A stretch of 64,000 bases of DNA from Gemmatimonadales bacterium (GCA_020633775.1 JACKDA010000006.1:66343-130342), one strand, 5' to 3'. Counted from the stretch's first letter, positions 18,269-28,380 are shown. Notes: generated from the sequence alone by a model not told the origin. Made by a program: numbers and translations.

Positions 18269-19042
18269 CTAGTCCGGATTCGCCGGCCAGAAGAGTTGCT
18301 CGGCGTTGCGGGTCAGCTGGGCGGCAAGCTGGTCGGGGTCGGCCCCGCGGAGCTCGGCGAGTCGACGCGCCACCTCCACCACGAACGCCGGTTCGTTGCG
18401 CTGGCCGCGGTGCGGCACCGGGGCGAGGTACGGGGCATCGGTCTCGACCAGCAACCGCTCCCCGGGGACGAGGCGGACGCTGTCGAGATCGGCCCACGAA
18501 CGGAAGGTGATCATCCCGCTGAAGGAGAACCAGCAGCCGAGGTCGAGCCCGGCCTCGCGCAGGCGGGGACCGCTGGAGAACGAGTGCAGGACCACCCGGG
18601 CCGTGGGGTGCTCGCGCAGGATCGCCGCGACGTCGTCGTCGGCTTCCCGCGCATGGATCACGACCGGCAGTCCGCACTCGACGGCGAGGGCCAGTTGCGC
18701 GCTGAAGACGCGACGCTGGACCTCCCGGGGCGAGTGGTCGTAGTGGTAGTCGAGCCCCATCTCGCCGGCCGCCGCGACCGAGCCGCCGTGCCACAGCGCG
18801 GCGAGCCGGTCCCGGAGCGGATCGTCCCAGGCGGAGGCATCGTGCGGGTGGCAGCCGGTGGCCAGGGCGAGGCCCGGCGTGCGCCCGACCCAGTCCGCGG
18901 TCGCCGCGAGCCGGGCGAGGTCGCTCTCAACGACGAGCGCGCGACCGACCCCGGCCGCGCGCATCCGATCGACCACCGCCTCGCGATCCGGCGCGAACGC
19001 CGGATCGCCGAGGTGGCAGTGGGTGTCGATGAGGCGGGTCAC
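18269..19042 (-). CDS. tatD: TatD-family metal-dependent hydrolase
   Basis: 257 residues of a TIM-barrel hydrolase. Metal ligands: LIDTHCHLGD at the N-terminus, GEMGLDYHYDHS, VIHAREADDDV, LHSFSSG and ETDAPYLAPVPHRGQRNEP. TatD proteins are 3'-5' DNases involved in DNA repair and quality control. The GTG start overlaps the secF stop as GTGA. Confidence 0.92.
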   Translation of the reverse strand: MTRLIDTHCHLGDPAFAPDREAVVDRMRAAGVGRALVVESDLARLAATADWVGRTPGLALATGCHPHDASAWDDPLRDRLAALWHGGSVAAAGEMGLDYHYDHSPREVQRRVFSAQLALAVECGLPVVIHAREADDDVAAILREHPTARVVLHSFSSGPRLREAGLDLGCWFSFSGMITFRSWADLDSVRLVPGERLLVETDAPYLAPVPHRGQRNEPAFVVEVARRLAELRGADPDQLAAQLTRNAEQLFWPANPD

Positions 19043-20013
19043 GCCGACTGGGTGGCGCTCCGGGCCGTGCCCTTGCCGGCGACCTTCACCCCGCGCCCGT
19101 CGATGCCGGGCCACCGCTGCTCGATCAGGAGCAGCACCGGGGCGGCGATGAAGATCGAGGAGAAGGTGCCGGTGAACACGCCGAACGCCATCACGAGCGC
19201 GAACGGGCGGATCACCTCGCCGCCGAAGATGATCAGCGCGATCAGCGCGGCGAGAGTGGTGGAGTGGGTCAGCACCGAGCGCGGCAGCGTCTCGTTGATC
19301 GAGCGGTTGAGCACCGGGATCAGCTCCTCGCGGCGGCTGCGATGCATGTTCTCGCGGACGCGGTCGAAGATGATGATCGTGTCGTTCAGCGAGTAGCCGA
19401 CCATCGACAGCACCGCCGCGACCACGACCAGGCCGACCTCGAGGTTGAGGATCGCGATGAAGCAGATGGTGAGCACGATGTCGTGCGCGGTGGCGATGAC
19501 CGCGGCGAGCCCGAAGCGCCACTCGAAGCGCCACGCCAGGTAGGCGAGCACCGCGAAGAACGAGAAGAAGATCGCCAGGAAGGCCTGGGTCCGCAGCTCG
19601 CCGCCGACCTTCGGTGACACGGCGTCGGCCGAGGTCCGTTCCCACGACCCGGCGCCGGCGATCTGGTCGAGCACCGCGCCCACCGCGTTCGCCGTCGCCT
19701 GGGTGTCGTCGGCGTCGCCGCCGGCGACGACGTCCTGCACCCGGATGCCGATCTCCTGGCCGTCGCCGTAGGGGGTGATCTCGACGTTGCCGAGCCCCGC
19801 GCTGCCGAGCCCCGCGCGGACCGCCTCGATGTCCCAGGCGGGGCCGCTGGTGCGCGCCTCGACGAGGGTGCCCCCCGTGAACTCGATCGAGTAGTTGATC
19901 CGCCGCCCGAGCAGCGCGACCAGGCCGAGGGCGAGCAGCACGCCGGTGGCGATGATCGCCTTCCGGCGCATGCCGATGAAGTCGTAGTTCGCGTTCGCGA
20001 AGATGCGTGTCAT
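19039..20013 (-). CDS. secF: Protein-export membrane protein SecF
   Basis: 324 residues, six helices. SecF works with SecD and SecYEG, using the proton gradient to pull preproteins through the membrane. Seen: the first helix, then YSIEFTGGTLVEARTSGPAW in the first periplasmic domain, VLSMVGYSLNDTIIIFDRVR in the fourth helix/loop, and RSVLTHSTTLAALIALIIFGG. It follows secD with a seven-base gap. Confidence 0.96.
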   Translation of the reverse strand: MTRIFANANYDFIGMRRKAIIATGVLLALGLVALLGRRINYSIEFTGGTLVEARTSGPAWDIEAVRAGLGSAGLGNVEITPYGDGQEIGIRVQDVVAGGDADDTQATANAVGAVLDQIAGAGSWERTSADAVSPKVGGELRTQAFLAIFFSFFAVLAYLAWRFEWRFGLAAVIATAHDIVLTICFIAILNLEVGLVVVAAVLSMVGYSLNDTIIIFDRVRENMHRSRREELIPVLNRSINETLPRSVLTHSTTLAALIALIIFGGEVIRPFALVMAFGVFTGTFSSIFIAAPVLLLIEQRWPGIDGRGVKVAGKGTARSATQSA

Positions 20014-20020
20014 GGTGGCG

Positions 20021-21748
20021 TCAGATGCTCAAGGAGGTGGCCTGGCTGTCCTTGCGGTCGAGCCAGATCAGGAAGAACGTCTTGGTGACGAAGATCGCCG
20101 TGAACATCGAGGCCGCGATGCCCATGATCAGCGTCACGGCGAAGCCCTTGACCGGGCCGGTGCCGAACTGGAACAGGAAGAGCGCGGTGAGCACCGTCGA
20201 GACGTTCGAGTCGACGATCGCGCTCATCGCGTGCTGGAAGCCCTCGCTCACCGCGAGCCGCACGGTGCGGCCCGCGATCAGCTCCTCGCGGATCCGCTCG
20301 AAGATCAGCACGTTCGCGTCGACCGCGATGCCGATCGAGAGCACCAGGCCGGCGAGGCCCGGCAGCGTGAGGGTCGCGTCGATCGCCGACAACCCCGCCA
20401 GCGTGAAGAGGATGTAGAGCCCCAGCGCCGAGACCGCGAGGACGCCCGCGAGCCGGTAGTAGGTCATCATGATCAGGATGACGAGCACGGTGCCGGCGAT
20501 CAGCGCCGTGATGCCGGAGCGGATCGAGTCCTGGCCGAGCGAGGCCCCGACCTGCCGGTCGCGGACCACCTTGAGCGGGATCGGGAGGGCACCGGCGTTG
20601 AGCGTCAGCGCCAGGTCCTGCGCCTCGCGGATGTCGCGCCCGGCCATCTCGATCTGGCCGCTGCGATCGATCCGCGAGTTGATCCGCGGGGCGCGCCCCT
20701 GCACGCGATTGTCGAGGATGATCGCCATGTAGTCCCCGACGTGCCGCCCGGTCTCGGCGCCGAAGCGCCGCCCGCCGGCCCGGTCGAGGGTGAACGAGAC
20801 GATCGGCCGGTTGGTCATCGGGTCGATCTGCGGTGTCGCCGACTCCAGCCGATCACCGGTGATGATCGGCTCGTCCTCGAGGACGTAGAGCATGCGGACC
20901 TGTTCGGTGCCGATCGCGGTCGGCGCGCCGGCCCAGCGCCACTCCACCGAGCGCGGCAGGAGCCGCTCGACCTCGGGGATCCGCAGCAGCGAGTCGACGC
21001 GCACGAACGCCGTCTCGACCACCGCATACTCGCCCGGGATCGGATCGAAGCCGTAGGCCGACGACGGCTGGATCAGCGACTGCAGCACCGGACCGCCCGC
21101 GGTCGGTGCCGGCGTCGGGGCGGCGGTCGGTGCGGTGTCGGTCGTGGTGCTGTCGACCGCCGGTGCCGCGGCGGTGTCCCCGAGCGCCACCCCCTGGGTG
21201 TCGCGGGTCCCGCCGAGGAGCTCGGTCACCTGGCTGGCGGCCGACGGCCCCGCCGGGGCGTCGGCGGCGATGCCCATCTGCGCGAGGACCCGGTCCATCG
21301 CGGGGAGCGCGTTGTCGAGGGCCCGGGTCTCGTCGGTGATCCGGAACTCGAGCGCCGCGGTGCTCTGGACGATGCCCTTGGCACGATCCGGATCGCGGAT
21401 CCCGGCGAGCTCGACGATGATCCGCTCGTCGCCGACCTTCTGGATCACCGGCTCGGCGACGCCGAACTCGTCGATCCGCTTGCGGAGCACGGTCAGCGCG
21501 AGGTCGGTGTCGCGGACGCGATCGGCCGAGACCTGCTCGCTCTCGTCGAGTTCGAGCTCCAGGTGCATCCCGCCCTGGAGGTCGAGGCCGAGCTTGAGCG
21601 GCACCCGGGTCATCACGGTGTCCTGCATCCGGCCATCGGCCAGCTGCCGGCGCACCGTCTCGGGACGCGGGAAGAGGTAGAAGATCGCCAGGCCCACGAG
21701 AGCCACGATCACCACCATGCGATTGCGAATCGAAGCGAACATCGTCAC
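20021..21748 (-). CDS. secD: Protein-export membrane protein SecD
   Basis: 575 residues. First helix, then LKLGLDLQGGMHLELELD, a large periplasmic region with the extra linker (PTAAPTPAPTAGG) expected in variable SecD proteins, and the C-terminal membrane domain with LPGLAGLVLSIGIAVDANVL and FERIREELIAG. Its start overlaps the ribF stop (ATGA). YajC is not encoded here. Confidence 0.96.
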   Translation of the reverse strand: MTMFASIRNRMVVIVALVGLAIFYLFPRPETVRRQLADGRMQDTVMTRVPLKLGLDLQGGMHLELELDESEQVSADRVRDTDLALTVLRKRIDEFGVAEPVIQKVGDERIIVELAGIRDPDRAKGIVQSTAALEFRITDETRALDNALPAMDRVLAQMGIAADAPAGPSAASQVTELLGGTRDTQGVALGDTAAAPAVDSTTTDTAPTAAPTPAPTAGGPVLQSLIQPSSAYGFDPIPGEYAVVETAFVRVDSLLRIPEVERLLPRSVEWRWAGAPTAIGTEQVRMLYVLEDEPIITGDRLESATPQIDPMTNRPIVSFTLDRAGGRRFGAETGRHVGDYMAIILDNRVQGRAPRINSRIDRSGQIEMAGRDIREAQDLALTLNAGALPIPLKVVRDRQVGASLGQDSIRSGITALIAGTVLVILIMMTYYRLAGVLAVSALGLYILFTLAGLSAIDATLTLPGLAGLVLSIGIAVDANVLIFERIREELIAGRTVRLAVSEGFQHAMSAIVDSNVSTVLTALFLFQFGTGPVKGFAVTLIMGIAASMFTAIFVTKTFFLIWLDRKDSQATSLSI

Positions 21749-22695
21749 TCGGGCGCCGTCAGTGGCGCGTCAAGGTCATCATGGGCGCCGGCCAGGATCG
21801 CGCGGGCGCGTCGGGCATCGTCCTCCAGCTGGAGCCGGAGGGCATCCGCCCCGTCGAAGCGGCGAATCGGTCGGAGCGGTGCGAGCCATTCGACGCGCAC
21901 CATCCGGTCGTACAGCGCCACCTCCACGTCGAGGAGGTGGATTTCCAGGAGGCGCCGGCCGTCATCGAAGGTCGGTCGATGCCCCTGGTTCATCATCCCG
22001 CCGAACCGGCCGGCGGGCGTCTCCACGCGAACCACCCAGACCCCATCGGGTGGCAACAGCTTGTCGGCGGCGATGCCGAGGTTCAGCGTCGGGAACCCGA
22101 GGGTCCTCCCGCGGGCCTCGCCATGCCGAACCCGGCCGCTGACGGTGTACGGCCGTCCGAGCTGCCGAGCCGCCGTCGCGAGGTCGCCGCCGGCGATCGC
22201 GCGCCGGATGCTCGTGCTCGACACCGGCTGGCCCCCGCCGCCCGCCACCGGCGCGACGACGTCGACCGCGAATCCCATCCGATCGCCGAGGACCCGCAGG
22301 GTCTCGACGTCGCCCTGGCGACCCCGACCGAAGCCGTGGTCGTGGCCAATCACCAGCTCGCGCATCCCGCACCGTCCGACCAGGACCTCCTCGACGAACG
22401 CGTCGGGAGCGAGCCCCGCCATCGCGCGGTCGAACCGGAGGATCACCACCCGGTCGAGCTCGCACGTCGCCAGCACCTCGAGCCGTTCGGCCGCGGTGGT
22501 GAGGCGCGGCGGCGCCGCCGCCGGGTTCACCACGGCGAGCGGGTGCGGCTCGAACGTGACCAGCACGCTGGCCCGCTGGCGATCCCGCGCCCGGGCGGCG
22601 ATCTCGTCGAGCACCGCCCGGTGCCCGCGATGCACCCCGTCGAAGGTCCCCACGGTGACCACCGTCCCGGCGGGCGGCGGGGCCAACGGGGTCAT
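21745..22695 (-). CDS. ribF: Bifunctional riboflavin kinase / FAD synthetase
   Basis: 316 residues. N-terminal FAD synthetase with VVTVGTFDGVHRGHRAVLDE and the later SSTSIRRAIAGGD; C-terminal riboflavin kinase with RVRHGEARGRTLGFPTLNL. It converts riboflavin to FMN and FAD. The ATG overlaps the truB stop by four bases, a common arrangement in the nusA-infB gene order. Confidence 0.95.
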   Translation of the reverse strand: MTPLAPPPAGTVVTVGTFDGVHRGHRAVLDEIAARARDRQRASVLVTFEPHPLAVVNPAAAPPRLTTAAERLEVLATCELDRVVILRFDRAMAGLAPDAFVEEVLVGRCGMRELVIGHDHGFGRGRQGDVETLRVLGDRMGFAVDVVAPVAGGGGQPVSSTSIRRAIAGGDLATAARQLGRPYTVSGRVRHGEARGRTLGFPTLNLGIAADKLLPPDGVWVVRVETPAGRFGGMMNQGHRPTFDDGRRLLEIHLLDVEVALYDRMVRVEWLAPLRPIRRFDGADALRLQLEDDARRARAILAGAHDDLDAPLTAPE

Positions 22696-23552
22696 GCCGC
22701 GGGCTCCAGCACCACGACCGGCTGCCAACGGGAGCCGTCCGCCGCCTCGGCCACGGCCACCAGCCGGCCATCGACGGCGACGAGGGCGGCCGGTCCCTCG
22801 CCATCGGCCTGCCGACCGATGCTGCGCCCGAAGCCGAGCTCCCGCACCTCCGTGTCGCTCACCGTCACCTGCTCGAGGTGCGCCACCATGGCGGCCGGCG
22901 GGAGGAGGTGGTCCGGCTCCACCGACTCGGGGGACGCTGCCGCCTCGACCGAGAACGGGCCCACGCGCGTGCGCCGCAGCTCGGCGCAATGGGCGGGAAT
23001 CCCGAGGTCCTCGCCGAGGTCGCGGGCGATGGCGCGGAGGTAGGTCCCCTTCCCGACCACGGCGTGCACGGCGAGGTCCGGTGGGTCCCAGCCGCGGCGG
23101 GCGAGCTCGTGGACCTGCACCGCGACGGGCAGCAGCTCGACCGCGATCCCGGCGCGTGCCAGTGCGTGGCTCCGGCGCCCGGCGACGTGCTTGGCCGAAT
23201 ACGCCGGGGGGCGCTGGGGCCGCACGCCGCACCGCGCCGCGAGGGCGCCGTCGATCGCCGCGACATCCGGCCACGTGTCGGGCGCGAGCGTCCGGACGAC
23301 GGTGCCGGTGGCATCGTCGGTGTCGGTCGCGGCGCCGAAGCGGATCACGGCGTCGTACGCCTTGGCGGTCGCCTCGACGAACCGGGCCAACCGCGTCGCC
23401 CGCCCCACGAGCACCACCAGCAGTCCGGTCGCGAACGGATCGAGCGTTCCGGCATGCCCGACGGCGCGCACCCCCAGGCGTCGCCGCACGACCGCGACCA
23501 CGTCGTGCGAGGTCCAGCCGATCGGCTTGTCAATGAGCAGCCCCCCGATCAG
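22692..23552 (-). CDS. truB: tRNA pseudouridine(55) synthase TruB, probable CTG start
   Basis: 286 residues. It makes pseudouridine 55 in the tRNA T-loop. The catalytic aspartate is in VGHAGTLDPFATGLLVV, and KGTYLRAIARDLGE is the later active-site block. The invariant family N-terminus (IGGLLIDKPIGWTSHDVV) lies upstream of the first GTG (23501), and no ATG, GTG or TTG precedes it in frame. CTG at 23552 gives M/L-I-G-G-L-L-I-D-K-P directly, overlaps the rbfA stop as CTGA, and has GAGGAGG a few bases upstream. Translation probably starts there. Confidence 0.9.
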   Translation of the reverse strand: MIGGLLIDKPIGWTSHDVVAVVRRRLGVRAVGHAGTLDPFATGLLVVLVGRATRLARFVEATAKAYDAVIRFGAATDTDDATGTVVRTLAPDTWPDVAAIDGALAARCGVRPQRPPAYSAKHVAGRRSHALARAGIAVELLPVAVQVHELARRGWDPPDLAVHAVVGKGTYLRAIARDLGEDLGIPAHCAELRRTRVGPFSVEAAASPESVEPDHLLPPAAMVAHLEQVTVSDTEVRELGFGRSIGRQADGEGPAALVAVDGRLVAVAEAADGSRWQPVVVLEPAA

Positions 23553-23923
23553 GAGGGGTCCTCCTCGCGGTGGAGCCCGGCGAGGATCTCGTTGATCCGG
23601 CGCGCGTGCTCCATCCCCTTGTCCCGCACGAACCGCAGCTCGGGCACGAGCCGGGTCGTCAACTGCTGCGCCACCTTGCGGCGCAGGTAGCCGGCCGCAC
23701 TCTGCAGCCCGGCGACCGCGGCGTCGAGCGCCTCGGGATCCTCGCCGTGCGGCACGACCCGGATCGTCGCGAGCGACAGGTCACGGGTCACCTCGACGCC
23801 GCTCACCGTCACCAGCCCGACCCGCGGGTCGCGCACCTCACCCTCGACCAGCGCACTGGCGACGATGGTGCGGATCGCCTCGGCCACCTGCTCCGGGCGA
23901 CGCGAGGGGCCCTTCCCCGCCAC
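23549..23923 (-). CDS. rbfA: 30S ribosome-binding factor RbfA
   Basis: 124 residues. A KH-fold assembly factor that binds immature 30S subunits near helix 1 of 16S rRNA and helps cold adaptation. Recognisable by RRPEQVAEAIRTIVASAL, DPRVGLVTVSGVEVTRDLS, and the C-terminal LRRKVAQQLTTRLVPELRF. It follows infB with only three bases between the infB start-side stop and its ATG region. Confidence 0.93.
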   Translation of the reverse strand: MAGKGPSRRPEQVAEAIRTIVASALVEGEVRDPRVGLVTVSGVEVTRDLSLATIRVVPHGEDPEALDAAVAGLQSAAGYLRRKVAQQLTTRLVPELRFVRDKGMEHARRINEILAGLHREEDPS

Positions 23924-23926
23924 CGA

Positions 23927-26666
23927 CTACTCCTGCGACTCGCTGGCCGACGTCGCCAGCGTCCGCTTGATCTCCTCGAGGCGGTACGACTCGATCCGAT
24001 CGCCGACCTTGAGGTCGTTGAAGTTCTCGATCGCGATGCCGCACTCGAGCCCCTCGCGGACCTCCTTCACGTCGTCCTTGAACCGCTTCAGCGACCCGAA
24101 CTCGCCGGTGTACACCGTCACGCCCTCGCGCACGACCCGCGCCTTCGCGGCGCGCTGGATCGTGCCGCTGGTGACGCGGCAGCCGGCGATCGTCCCGACC
24201 TTGCTGACCTTGAACAGCTCCAGCACCTCGGCCTCGCCGAGGACGGTCTCCTTCTCCTCCGGCTTGAGCAGGCCCTCGAGGGCGTTGCGCACGTCCTCGA
24301 CGGCCTCGTAGATGATCCGGTAGGTGCGGATGTCGACGCCCTCGCGCTCGGCGGCGGAGCGGGCGTTCGCGTCCGGCCGGACGTGGAAGCCGATGATGAT
24401 CGCGCCGGATGCCTTGGCGAGCAGGACGTCGCTCTCGGTGATCTGGCCCACGCCGCGCAGCACGACGTCGACGCGCACCTCGTCGGTGCCGAGCTGGGCG
24501 AGGGCGTCGGCGAGCGCCTCGGCCGGGCCGCCCTGGTCGGCCTTGATGATGATCGGGAGCTGCGAGACCTCGCCCTCCTTGAGCGCCCGCGAGAGATCCT
24601 CGAGGGTGCCGCCGCGCGCCGAGCGGCGGTTCTGCGCCTCGCGCTCGAGGCGCTGGCGCTTCTGGGCGATGTCGCGCGCCTCCGAGGCGTCCGCGACGCT
24701 CAGGAAGGTGTCGCCGGCGGAGGGCACGCCCTCGAAGCCGAGGATCTGCACCGGGATCGACGGTCCCGCCTCCTTGACGTTGTTGCCGCGCTCGTCGAAG
24801 AGCGCGCGCACGCGTCCGGAGAACTTGCCGCAGATGAAGTTGTCGCCGACGCGCAGGGTGCCGCGCTGGACGAGCACCGTCGCGAGCGGGCCCTTGCCGG
24901 GGTCGAGGGTCGCCTCGAGCACCGTGCCCTGCGCGCGGGCATCCGGGTTCGCCTTGAGCTCGAGCACCTCGGCCTGCAGCAGCACCTGCTCGAGCAGCTC
25001 GGGCACGCCCTGGCCGGACTTCGCCGAGATCGGGGCGTGGAGCACCGTGCCGCCGAACTCCTCGAGGACGACGCTGTGCTGCAGCAGGTCCTGCTTCACC
25101 TTGGCGACATTCGCCGCCGGCAGGTCGATCTTGTTGATCGCCACGACCATGGGCACGCCGGCGTTCTTCGCGTGCGAGATCGCCTCGATCGTCTGCGGCA
25201 TGACCTGGTCGTCCGCCGCCACGACGAGCACGACGAGGTCGGTGACCTGGGCGCCGCGGGCGCGCATCGCCGTGAAGGCCTGGTGGCCCGGGGTGTCGAG
25301 GAAGGTGATCTCGCGACCGTCGGGCAGCGCGACGTGGTAGGCACCGATGTGCTGGGTGATGCCGCCCGCCTCGCCCGCGACGATGTTCGCCTTGCGCACG
25401 TAGTCGAGCAGCGACGTCTTGCCGTGGTCGACGTGGCCCATGATCGTCACGACCGGCGAGCGCGGCTGGAGGTCCTCCTCGGCGTCGACCTCGACCTCGG
25501 TGACGTCGGCCTGGTACTCCTCCTCGCGCAGCGCCTCGAAGCCGAACTCGGAGGCGATCAGCTCGATCTGGTCGAAGTCCAGCCGCTGGTTCACGGTGAC
25601 CATCAGGCCGAGTTCCTTGAACGCGAACGCGACGATCTGGTTGGCCGGGATCTTCATCAGGTCGGCGAGCTCGGCGACCGAGATGAACTCGTTGACCCGG
25701 ATCCGGGTCTTCTCGCGCTCCTTCTCCTCCGCGGTGCGCGACGCGATGATGTCGCGGTAGCTCGGCTCATCGGAGCGCCCGCGCTTGCGGCCCCCGCCGC
25801 CGCCCTTCATCCCGGCGAGGGTCTTCTCGATGTTCGCCTGCACCGCATCCTGGTCGACGAAGTTCTTGCGGCCGCGCTTGCCGCCCTTGCGGCGACCGCC
25901 ACCCGGCTGCGCGTCGGGCCCGAAGGTCCGGCCACCACCCGGCGGGGTGCGCGGCTGCACCGGCGCGCTCGAGGAGAACACCGGCTTGGGCCGCGGCCCG
26001 CGCGGCGGCGAGCCGGCCGCGCCAGGGCTCGCAGCAGGAGGCCGCGGCGGCGCGCGGCGGGATGAACGGCTTGCGCGGGCGCCCTGGCGGAGGCGGTCTC
26101 CGGCGCTGCCGGGGCTTGGCCGGCGGCTCCAGGGGCTTCCGCGGCGGGCGCCGGCTCCAGCGCCGGCCGGTGCCGCTGCCGCCTCGGCCGCGCGCTTGGC
26201 CTCGGCCTCCGCCGGCGGTGGCGAGGAAGATCCTGAACAGGAGGCGCGCCCGCTCCTCCAACGAGAGGGTCGGCGCGGCCGGCTCGGACGGCGGGGCCTC
26301 CAGCGCGAACGGCTCGCCGGCCGGCGCGCCGGCGGACTCGCGCTCATCCTGCTCCTGTGCCTCGGCCTCCTGCTGCTGCACCTCGGCCTTGGTCCGCCGA
26401 CGGCGGACGGGGCGTGCGGCCTCGACCGGGGCCGGCGCGGGCTCCGCCGCGGCCGTCTTCCGGCGGCGCCCCTTCTTCGGCGCCTCCGGCTCGGCGCTCC
26501 GGCGCTTCTCGCGCTCCCAGCGCACCCGCGCCGCGGACACCTGATCCGGCTCCAGCGCGGAGAGGTGACTGCGCACGAAGATGTTCATCTCGCGCAGCAT
26601 CCCCAGGAGCTGTTCCGAGGGAATGCCGAATTCCGCTGCGAGGTCGTGCACTCTCGTCTTGACCAC
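23927..26666 (-). CDS. infB: Translation initiation factor IF-2, reading frame broken in the linker
   Basis: IF-2 recruits fMet-tRNA to the 30S subunit and hydrolyses GTP. The N-terminal domain starts at ATG 26666 (VKTRVHDLAAEFGIPSEQLL). The main part in a second frame contains MGHVDHGKTSLLDYVRKANI (P-loop), FLDTPGHQAF, INKIDLP and the C-terminal IF2 domains. The two frames are both open between 25767 and 26347. The natural-looking linker moves from the first to the second frame within about 26020-26260, a net gain of one base. The region is extremely GC-rich and repetitive, so an error in the sequence is the simplest explanation; a true loss of IF-2 would be lethal. Confidence 0.93.
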
Positions 26667-26677
26667 TCAGTCCTCCG

Positions 26678-27016
26678 TCAGGGTCCGTCCGGTGTCGTGA
26701 CCGCCGCCAGCATCCCCTTCGCCAGGTCGCGGTCGCGCACACCCACCACCATTACCGGGGGCCGTCCGATGCGGGCCCCCAACTCCTCGGCCACCGGCCC
26801 GGTCAGCACCGGGATCCCGGTCGCCGACGCCAGCCGCACCACCTTCCCGAGCGCCCGTTCCGAGGCGTCGGCCGCGAGCACGATGACGCGGGCCTGCCCG
26901 CGCTGGAGGAGTGCCCGGGTCGCATCGACGCCGGTGACCACCCTCCCCGCCCGCACCCCGAGCCCGACGAGCCCGAGCAGCCGGTCCTCAGCCCGCGACC
27001 GATCCACCCGTCGCAT
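26678..27016 (-). CDS. L7Ae/L30e-family RNA-binding protein (YlxQ-like)
   Basis: 112 residues. Small L7Ae-fold protein: LVGLGVRAGRVVTGVDATRA, then RVIVLAADASERALGKVV and IPVLTGPVAEELGARIG. YlxQ proteins lie between nusA and infB in many bacteria and are thought to bind K-turn RNA. Here it overlaps the end of nusA by 29 bases. The usual partner YlxR is missing. Confidence 0.85.
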   Translation of the reverse strand: MRRVDRSRAEDRLLGLVGLGVRAGRVVTGVDATRALLQRGQARVIVLAADASERALGKVVRLASATGIPVLTGPVAEELGARIGRPPVMVVGVRDRDLAKGMLAAVTTPDGP

Positions 27017-28358
27017 CGGCCGCCGGGTCCGCCTCGGGCGGCGCCTCGGCCGGTTCGGTCGACTCGTCCTCGGTCAGCTCCGCGAGGAAGCGGACCAGCT
27101 CGTCGGCCGTGCCGCGGGTCATCCCCGGGATCCGGGCGATCTCCTCCGGCTCCAGGTCGATCACGTCGTTCAATGCGCCATAGCCCGCCTGGTCGAGCAG
27201 GGCGACCAGTTCGGGCGACAGCCCCTCGAGCCGCGACAGCGGGACCCGCGGGGTCTCGTCGTCCTCGCCGCCGTCCGGCGCCGCGAAGAGCGGACCCTCG
27301 CCACCGCGCTCGAGCCACTCCCGGCTCGAGTAGAGGTCGATCTTCCAGCCGGTCAGCTCGGAGGCGAGGCGGACGTTCTGCCCGCTCCGTCCGATCGCGA
27401 GCGAGAGCTGGTCCTCGTCGACCACGGCCTGGATCGTCTTCGTGGCGATGTCGCTGAAGACCTTCGCGACGCGCGCCGGCGCGAGCGACAGCCGGGCGAA
27501 CCGTTCCGGGTCGGGCGACCAGGGCACGATGTCGATCCGCTCGCCCCCGAGCTCGTTGACGACGGCCTGGACGCGCGAGCCCTTGAGCCCGACGCAGGCG
27601 CCCACGGGGTCGATGGCATCGTCGCGCGAGATCACCGCCACCTTGGTGCGCGACCCGGCCTCGCGGGCGATCCCGCGGATCTCCACGATTCCCTGCTGGA
27701 TCTCGGGGACCTCGAGCTTGAAGAGCGCCTTCACGAAGAGCGGGTCGGCGCGGGACAGCACCAGCCGCGGTCCCTTCGGGGTCTCCTCCAGCCGCTTCAG
27801 GACCGCGCGAATGGTGTCGCCCTGGTGGAAGTGCTCGCGGTGGTTCTGCTCGCGGTACGGGACGATCGCCTCGGCCTCGCGGAAGCGGTTCAGCATGATC
27901 ACGAACTTGCCGCGCTCGACCTGCTGGATCTCGCCCGAGAGGAGCTCGCCCACCTTGTGCGCGAACTCGTCGCGGATGCGGTTGCGCTCACCCTCGCGCA
28001 CCCGCTGGATGATCCGCTGCTTCGCCGCCTGCACCGCCAGTCGCCCGAACGCCTCGGTCGGCACCTCCTCCTCGAGGACGTCGCCGACCTGGAAGTCGGG
28101 ATCCTCGAAGCGCGCCTCCTCCAGGGAGATCTCCGCGCTCGGGTCCTCGACCGTCGCGACCACCTGGCGCAACCGGATGACGGAGAGGCCGCCGCTCATC
28201 TCGTCCGCCTCCATCTCGAAGCGCACGTTCGGGCCGTACTTCTTCATCAGGGCGGCGTGGATGCCGTCCTTGAGGAGGTCGAGCAGCTCGGCGCGCTCCA
28301 ACTGCTTGGAGTTCGAGAGCTCGCGAAATGCACTCACCATGTCGACGGGCGACGTCAT
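26988..28358 (-). CDS. nusA: Transcription termination/antitermination protein NusA
   Basis: 456 residues. Order of domains: NusA N-terminal domain (about 1-125), S1 domain (about 130-200, VGELLSGEIQQVERGKFVI), two KH domains (CVGLKGSRVQAVVNELGGE and LAIGRSGQNVRLASELTGW), and a C-terminal helix-hairpin-helix segment (LLDQAGYGALNDVIDLEPEE). It binds RNA polymerase and modulates pausing and termination. Start M1 is given, M7 is possible. It follows rimP by 22 bases. Confidence 0.96.
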   Translation of the reverse strand: MTSPVDMVSAFRELSNSKQLERAELLDLLKDGIHAALMKKYGPNVRFEMEADEMSGGLSVIRLRQVVATVEDPSAEISLEEARFEDPDFQVGDVLEEEVPTEAFGRLAVQAAKQRIIQRVREGERNRIRDEFAHKVGELLSGEIQQVERGKFVIMLNRFREAEAIVPYREQNHREHFHQGDTIRAVLKRLEETPKGPRLVLSRADPLFVKALFKLEVPEIQQGIVEIRGIAREAGSRTKVAVISRDDAIDPVGACVGLKGSRVQAVVNELGGERIDIVPWSPDPERFARLSLAPARVAKVFSDIATKTIQAVVDEDQLSLAIGRSGQNVRLASELTGWKIDLYSSREWLERGGEGPLFAAPDGGEDDETPRVPLSRLEGLSPELVALLDQAGYGALNDVIDLEPEEIARIPGMTRGTADELVRFLAELTEDESTEPAEAPPEADPAADATGGSVAG

Positions 28359-28380
28359 GTCCTCGGTCTCCTGCTCTCGG

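Noticed and set aside
20003..23536. Very long plus-strand open frame of over 1,100 codons opposite secD, ribF and truB
   Set aside because: It is antisense to recognised conserved genes; its product is low-complexity and Arg/Glu/His-rich, the usual result of high GC on the opposite strand.
26020..26347. Programmed frameshift in infB
   Set aside because: No slippery heptamer with a pseudoknot was seen, the linker changes frame gradually, and a second gene nearby shows the same kind of one-base excess.
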